In this document: positions 55,401-61,400 of the stretch, in pieces
Numbering within the stretch: position 1 is the first letter of the stretch
Layout: the number at the start of each line of letters is the position of its first letter
DNA from: Branchiostoma floridae
Lineage: Eukaryota; Chordata; Leptocardii; Amphioxiformes; Branchiostomatidae
Direction: 5' to 3'
Assembly: GCF_000003815.2 (NCBI RefSeq)
Contig: NC_049981.1
Coordinates: 22,261,817-22,323,816, forward strand
Length of the DNA stretch: 62,000 nucleotides
Made by a program: the position numbers and the translations under genes
Notes under the pieces: generated by a model
The model's database searches: none
The model's input: the letters and a program-made list of their open reading frames with translations, nothing else
What the model was told of the DNA's origin: nothing

Positions 55401-58400
55401 CTATTGTAGGGGGGATCTGGGGGCATCCATCTTCCATGGTGCAGAGTTTTTGAGAATTTTAAGTTAAAATGGTGCATTCTAAGGTACAAATGTATCCTGA
55501 AGAGCAAAATTACTGTCAGGTCACAGTAAAATGCTGACCACAAATAACCTACATTGTACATAGTGCTGCAGGTATGTACACCACCTGCCTCCCCTTCAGA
55601 CATAACTTTCACAGGGTAATATTTTTATGGCAGTCACACTTTTTTTGCATGTATGAAGTCCGTATGAGTTCTGTACTGACAGTTTTTCTGGGTGAGGTAA
55701 AGTCTGCTCGGACGTTGTTTTTTCTTCCCTTGACCCACCATTATGAGACCTTGTTAATGAACGGGAAAAAAATGATTTCTTCGGTGCACATGGCCGCATA
55801 CTTAAAGTTAAGACAAAATAGACGTGTAATACGTGTGACAGTCCCTAACTTGACATGTTTGTTGGTTGGTGTTAATGGAAAGAAGTCTTTGTTTGATTCT
55901 TTTGCATTCTTCTTCTTCAGAAATTTTTATCCTACAGATATTTATCCTACTCATAGTTTTTGCATATCATTCTATTGCTAACTCATCTGTGTGTGTTCGC
56001 GGTTTCCTTACAATTGTGCACCAGTAAGATAACCAGGTACATATTATTTTTTACAGTATGACCACAGAGGACAAAGAGATTCGAGACCTGACCAAGAAAA
56101 TTCACAGTAAGTCCCGTATTTGTAATAAATTGTTACAGTCTCTTTCTGGTTAATTTTTTTGCTCTTTTGTGAGTGTGATTTAATGTAATTGTTGTAATGG
56201 TTTACAATCATGTAGGTTCTTAATTTCATCCATTGCTTTTCCAGGTCTGAAAAAGAAAGTCCGAAGATTTGAATCACAATTTGAAGAAGAAAAAGGATAC
56301 AGAGTAAGTTGTGTCCCATTTCTTCAGTGCTCGCTCATTCCTAAAGTGCAGATTCCAAAGTATTTTTGGTATGAAATGTTAAGAATCTGTATTTTTGTCA
56401 TCTCAAATGTCTTTGTCTCTACCCTGCAGCCCTCACATGCTGATAAAATGGGCAGAACCGACATCCGCAAAATAGTCAACGATTTGTCTAAAGCTAAGAA
56501 AGACCTGAAAGGTAACTCAAACTCTCTTGTTCTTTTTCTTCATAACTTGCTGTCTTTTTACCATGTCTTCGTTTTTATTTTAGTCCAAATCTCCATCCTT
56601 TTTCTTGCTACTTGTGGTGACTTGAAAAAACGGTGTTCTTAACGTGATGGGGTGTCTGATTCTTTTTTTTTTCTTTGCTGCGTTTTCTAGATATCAAGGA
56701 CCGGGCAAGAGGTGAGGGTTTGGCTTGTCTTGATAACGTCTCAGGTGTTTCTGTTATGTCTTTGTCTTTGTGGAACAGGGCTCTAGCCAGCTCGAAATTT
56801 TTTTCCGTCAGCCAATTCCCATTGTCGCGAAAACACTATTCCAGGACTTAGAGAGACTGAACTGAGACCTTGAAAAACGGGTTTTTAATGAGATTATCGT
56901 ATGTGAAAGGGCGCCGACACACATTGTCAGCTATCATAACAACAGCAAAACCGTCTGTCAAGGTTGACAGATTGGTTTTCAATTTTTTCCGTCACATGCA
57001 GCAAATTTCCGTCAATTGACGGAAAAATGGACGCTGGCGAGAGCCCTGTTGTGAAAGCAAGCGTAGTCCAGGGGTTGAAAGCCCAGCCTTTGGAATAAGA
57101 AGCTGTGAGCTCTTCTCTGTCATGACCAGTGAAAGAAAAGCTATTCTGTGAGCTACACTGGATCAATGTCAGTTTCACTTTTTCCTCACTGTTTTTGGTT
57201 GTGTCTTATACCTGATGATTTGTGTCATTCTTCAGAGGAGAGACACTCTCTGAGCAAGACCCTCCCCACCAAGTTGGACTACCCCTTCGGAGGGGGCGGG
57301 GGCGACCCAGACAGCCCCCTGAGCGCCCTGAGGGGGTCGCTGAACCATGCACTTCACATCTTGGCTGAGAAGAGGGAGGACGCAGACAGACCTGAAGAAC
57401 TAGAGGTGGGGTTTTGTCGCAATCCACTAATACCATAAACAAATACTTCTTAGACTGAAAGGATTTATTTATATGGCCAGTCTTGCTACATCATTATGAA
57501 GGTTAGACATCCAGGTGATAAGATATGCCAAAAAGCTGTTACTCAGTCAACAACTGGATATGATTTTGGAAAATGAAGAAAGACACCGGATGATTGTCTG
57601 AAATGTTTGACAGTTTCCAAAACCATGTCCAGTACTTAGTTGATTGGATAACTGCTTTTTGGCGTAACTAGAGATAGGCTTTTGTCAGAATCCACTCTTA
57701 CCAAAAAAAGATACTTCTTGGATTAAAAGGATTTATATACGGCCAGTTTTGCTACATCATTACATGTAGTTGTACCAATTAATTTAGGAGATGGTTCTCT
57801 AATAATTAGTCATTTTTCGTGCCTTTATATTGTTGTGCTGGTAGCAATAGTTGTATGCATAATGTCTATGTTGTGTGAAACACCATGCTGTTCGCTTGCT
57901 ATCATGATAGAACTTTGCCACATTCATTATTAGCTAGGTTTGTATCTTTATTATAGACAGTAGATAGGACTGTTTTAGGCTACCTGATGTCAATTTACAG
58001 TATTAGGTTGTTGATCCTACTAGTTGAAGTTAAAAGTAGTATTGAGTGCACATGAGTAGTGGGACAATTCATGCCCATGACTGAGAGGCATGTTGGCATT
58101 TGGTACAGAGGTTGACCATGGATGAACTGCGTGAGGAGAAAGTGGCCATGCAGAAAGAGCTCTTGCACCTTGAGTCCACTCACGGAAGACCTGTAAGTTG
58201 ACTGTACAGAAAAGGCATGGGTCCTTTGTGCACTTCTTTCCACTAGAACATATGTAGTGACTGTTTGTAACTTGAGATAAATGTAGATATGTTTATTACC
58301 TTATTTCACTATTCATGTTATGTCAGCCTTGACTGTAAGATTTTATTTTATTTTTTTTATACTTGTGAAACTTTATTTCTTTTTGACTCTATATTTATTT

Positions 58401-61400
58401 TTTCATATTTTGTAAAACTTAAATTATTTTTTACTTTAAGATTTAGATAAGTGTCAGGAAGGGCCACAACCGATTGTATTTTTATACATGTCTATATAGA
58501 TACTTTTTACCTTACTGCGATTATGATACATTGTACTAACTCTTTCTGAAGTCGCATAATTAGCCTTGAGCCCATTGAAACATACACACTTAATATCACA
58601 CATTCTGAAAGGTACATATAGGACATGTCTGCAGTGCAGAGTACTAGTATATATATACTTTTATGGCAAATCTAAGGTCCAGTGTTTGACACTATTGTGG
58701 ATTTTTTCCTATGTCTGTCTTTTGTAGACATCTAAGGTTGAGAAGGACATTGTGCGTCCTCTCTACGAAAGATACAGACAGATCAAGAAATTCCTCTCCA
58801 AGCCACCTTCTCTTGGGGTAAGTCTTCTTCCTTAAGTTCTACAGTACCTTCCTTTTTGCCTAATAACAGTTACTCAAGCAACTAGATACGGATTTTGGAA
58901 ACAGTCAGATGTCAGTAGCATCAACTATCTTTAATTTGGTGGAACTGAGCAACATCTGTTGAAGAGAGAATGCTTTTATCAAACTACGAATTATAATCAA
59001 AATGGGCCAAGATGAAGCAAAGTCAAGACCAGGTTGATGCTAATTAGTCAACTAGCTCCTGTTGTTTGAGTACAGCAGCTAATGTTGTCTTATGGGGTGG
59101 GAGCGCAGAGTCCAAAGTTGAGAGTGTTGTATAGTACAGTCTCTTATATTGCCTCTCTTGTTACATGTTTGTACCCTTTTTTCCTTATACTGGGCTAATT
59201 ACTGTGTGAAAATCTGTTTGACTCTCTGTCTTGCAGAAGCAGCTTGATCAATGTAAAGATTTAGAGGTAGATGACTTGAGTCATGTTTGCGCTAAGCCTG
59301 CATGTACATTGTACATGATTATATCCTTTTTCTTGTATGTTGTCTCTCTAATGGCTTTCTGCCATTTTCTCGCTTGCAGGACCTCAGAAATTTGGAAACA
59401 ATTGAGGAAGGTGAGATGATGGAATTCCAACAGACCCCTCCAAAGGTGAGGCCCTGTTCTTTATACTTATGTCAGAAATGGTGACTTACTTACAGATGTA
59501 CTATAAGTGATATGAATGGAACTTTTGCATTGCTTTTGGATTTGATATGTAAGAAATGTTTTCATCTGTAAAAAATGCTTCCTTTTGGACACTGCTACAA
59601 ATTGTTGTTGACTGATTAGAATATTTTAGCTTTGTTAGGTAATTTCTTCCTGCTTCAAACTGAAAACAAGAGCATAGCATGTCTAGGAAAAAAGATACAA
59701 AAAAAAAGAAGAAGATCTGCTGCAGTACCAAGGGTACCCACCAGGGGGCCCAAAAGCAACCTTGACCTTGGTCTTTCCAACCCCTATCTACATACCAAAT
59801 ACAGTGTATCATTACAATCCAGAGGTTCTGAAGTTCTGCTTACCGCAAAGAAACACACTCACAATGACACACTTAAAACAATATCTCCATGTAAATAATA
59901 GAAAGAAAGTTTATTTGCAAGTTCTTGCCTGTTGGCTAATTGCAACATGTAACATACAGAATAAATAGTAAACATACAAAAAAATAAAAGACTTTGGTAT
60001 AGATAACAATGGTGATATGTAATAACAAGAGGCTATTCTAGTGATGATATGTACAGCTAAGAGCTACAATCTCAGCATTTGGGGTTTGACTTCTTTTCTG
60101 GAAGCAGTGGAAGACAAAGTGCCCCACTTTTTCGTAAGAGGCAAAATTATCAAGCTTGTTCTTGAACATGAAGAAGATGACACATGCACTTTGGTCCTCC
60201 TCAGGATGATGGTTTCGGTACCACCATGACGACCAATGACTTCACGGTGACCCAAAACTTCGGACTCCTCCAGGAGACTCGTGAGGAGGATGGGGAGGAG
60301 GAGGCTGACCAGAACGGGGAGGGAGCCAACGAGAACGAGTTCACTTCTGAGACACTGCACCAAGCTAGCCTGTAAGCCACATGTACCTGTAGTTCCTTCT
60401 TGTTTCTGTTCTGAACCCTTTGAGTTCATCTCAGGGACACTGCACCAAGCTAGCCTGTAAGTCACACATACAGTCACACTCACTCACTCACTATCCATGG
60501 TTAGATTATACTGCTGCTGGGATCCCTGACACAGGGGTAGGCAGCAGTCGGCTAGTCTTCACACTCCGCTTCCATGCGGCTCTGTCCAGTGGGTCGACCC
60601 CTGTCGAAACCTGCATTAGCGGCCACCTTTGCATAGCGGCCACCTGGCCATTGTGGACACTTTTTGCCCACTATAGTGGCCACCTGTCTATAGTGGTCAC
60701 ATTTGGCCAGTCTCTTGAGTGGTCGCTATAGACATGTTTGACTGTTCCTTCTTGTTTCTATTCTGAACCCTTTTGTGTTTTAGTGATAAATTTGCACACT
60801 TTTTTGGCACACAAAGTGCAATGCTTACCAACAAGGTTTTACCCAGTCCTCGCAACTTGATGTATGAAACATAAGCAGAAGCTGTGTGCAAACCCAAAAT
60901 ATCACCCAGTCCAGAACACACATGCCGAATGTTACAATGGCCACGGAATGACTTAATGTCTCGTATTTCAGTTCAGTGTACATATTAAGAAAATTCCTGC
61001 TCTTTCTCTACCCCAGACAAGAACTCTTGGACCACCTTAAGAAGCTGAGGTTGGAGAAGAAAAGACTCAGGGCTGTGCTGAAGAGGTTTGAGGATGACTT
61101 CTTCACACAAAATGGACGGTAAGTTCAACACAGACCCCTTGCTAGGTATACTGTACTACCGGTATACATCTACATTCTATAGTCACTGTGTCTTTGCCAT
61201 GAGGTTCTTTTGGGGATACACAGCAATCTAGCACGGTGACCACACTACTGTTAAGTTATGCCAAAAAGCAGTCACTCAAACAACTGGATATGATTTTAAT
61301 CAGATGCTTCAGACAACCATCCAGTGTCTTTCATCTGTGACACTGTTGAAGTACTGTAAAGTTAATACATTTTGCTTAACCTCTAGAATACTCTTACCTT

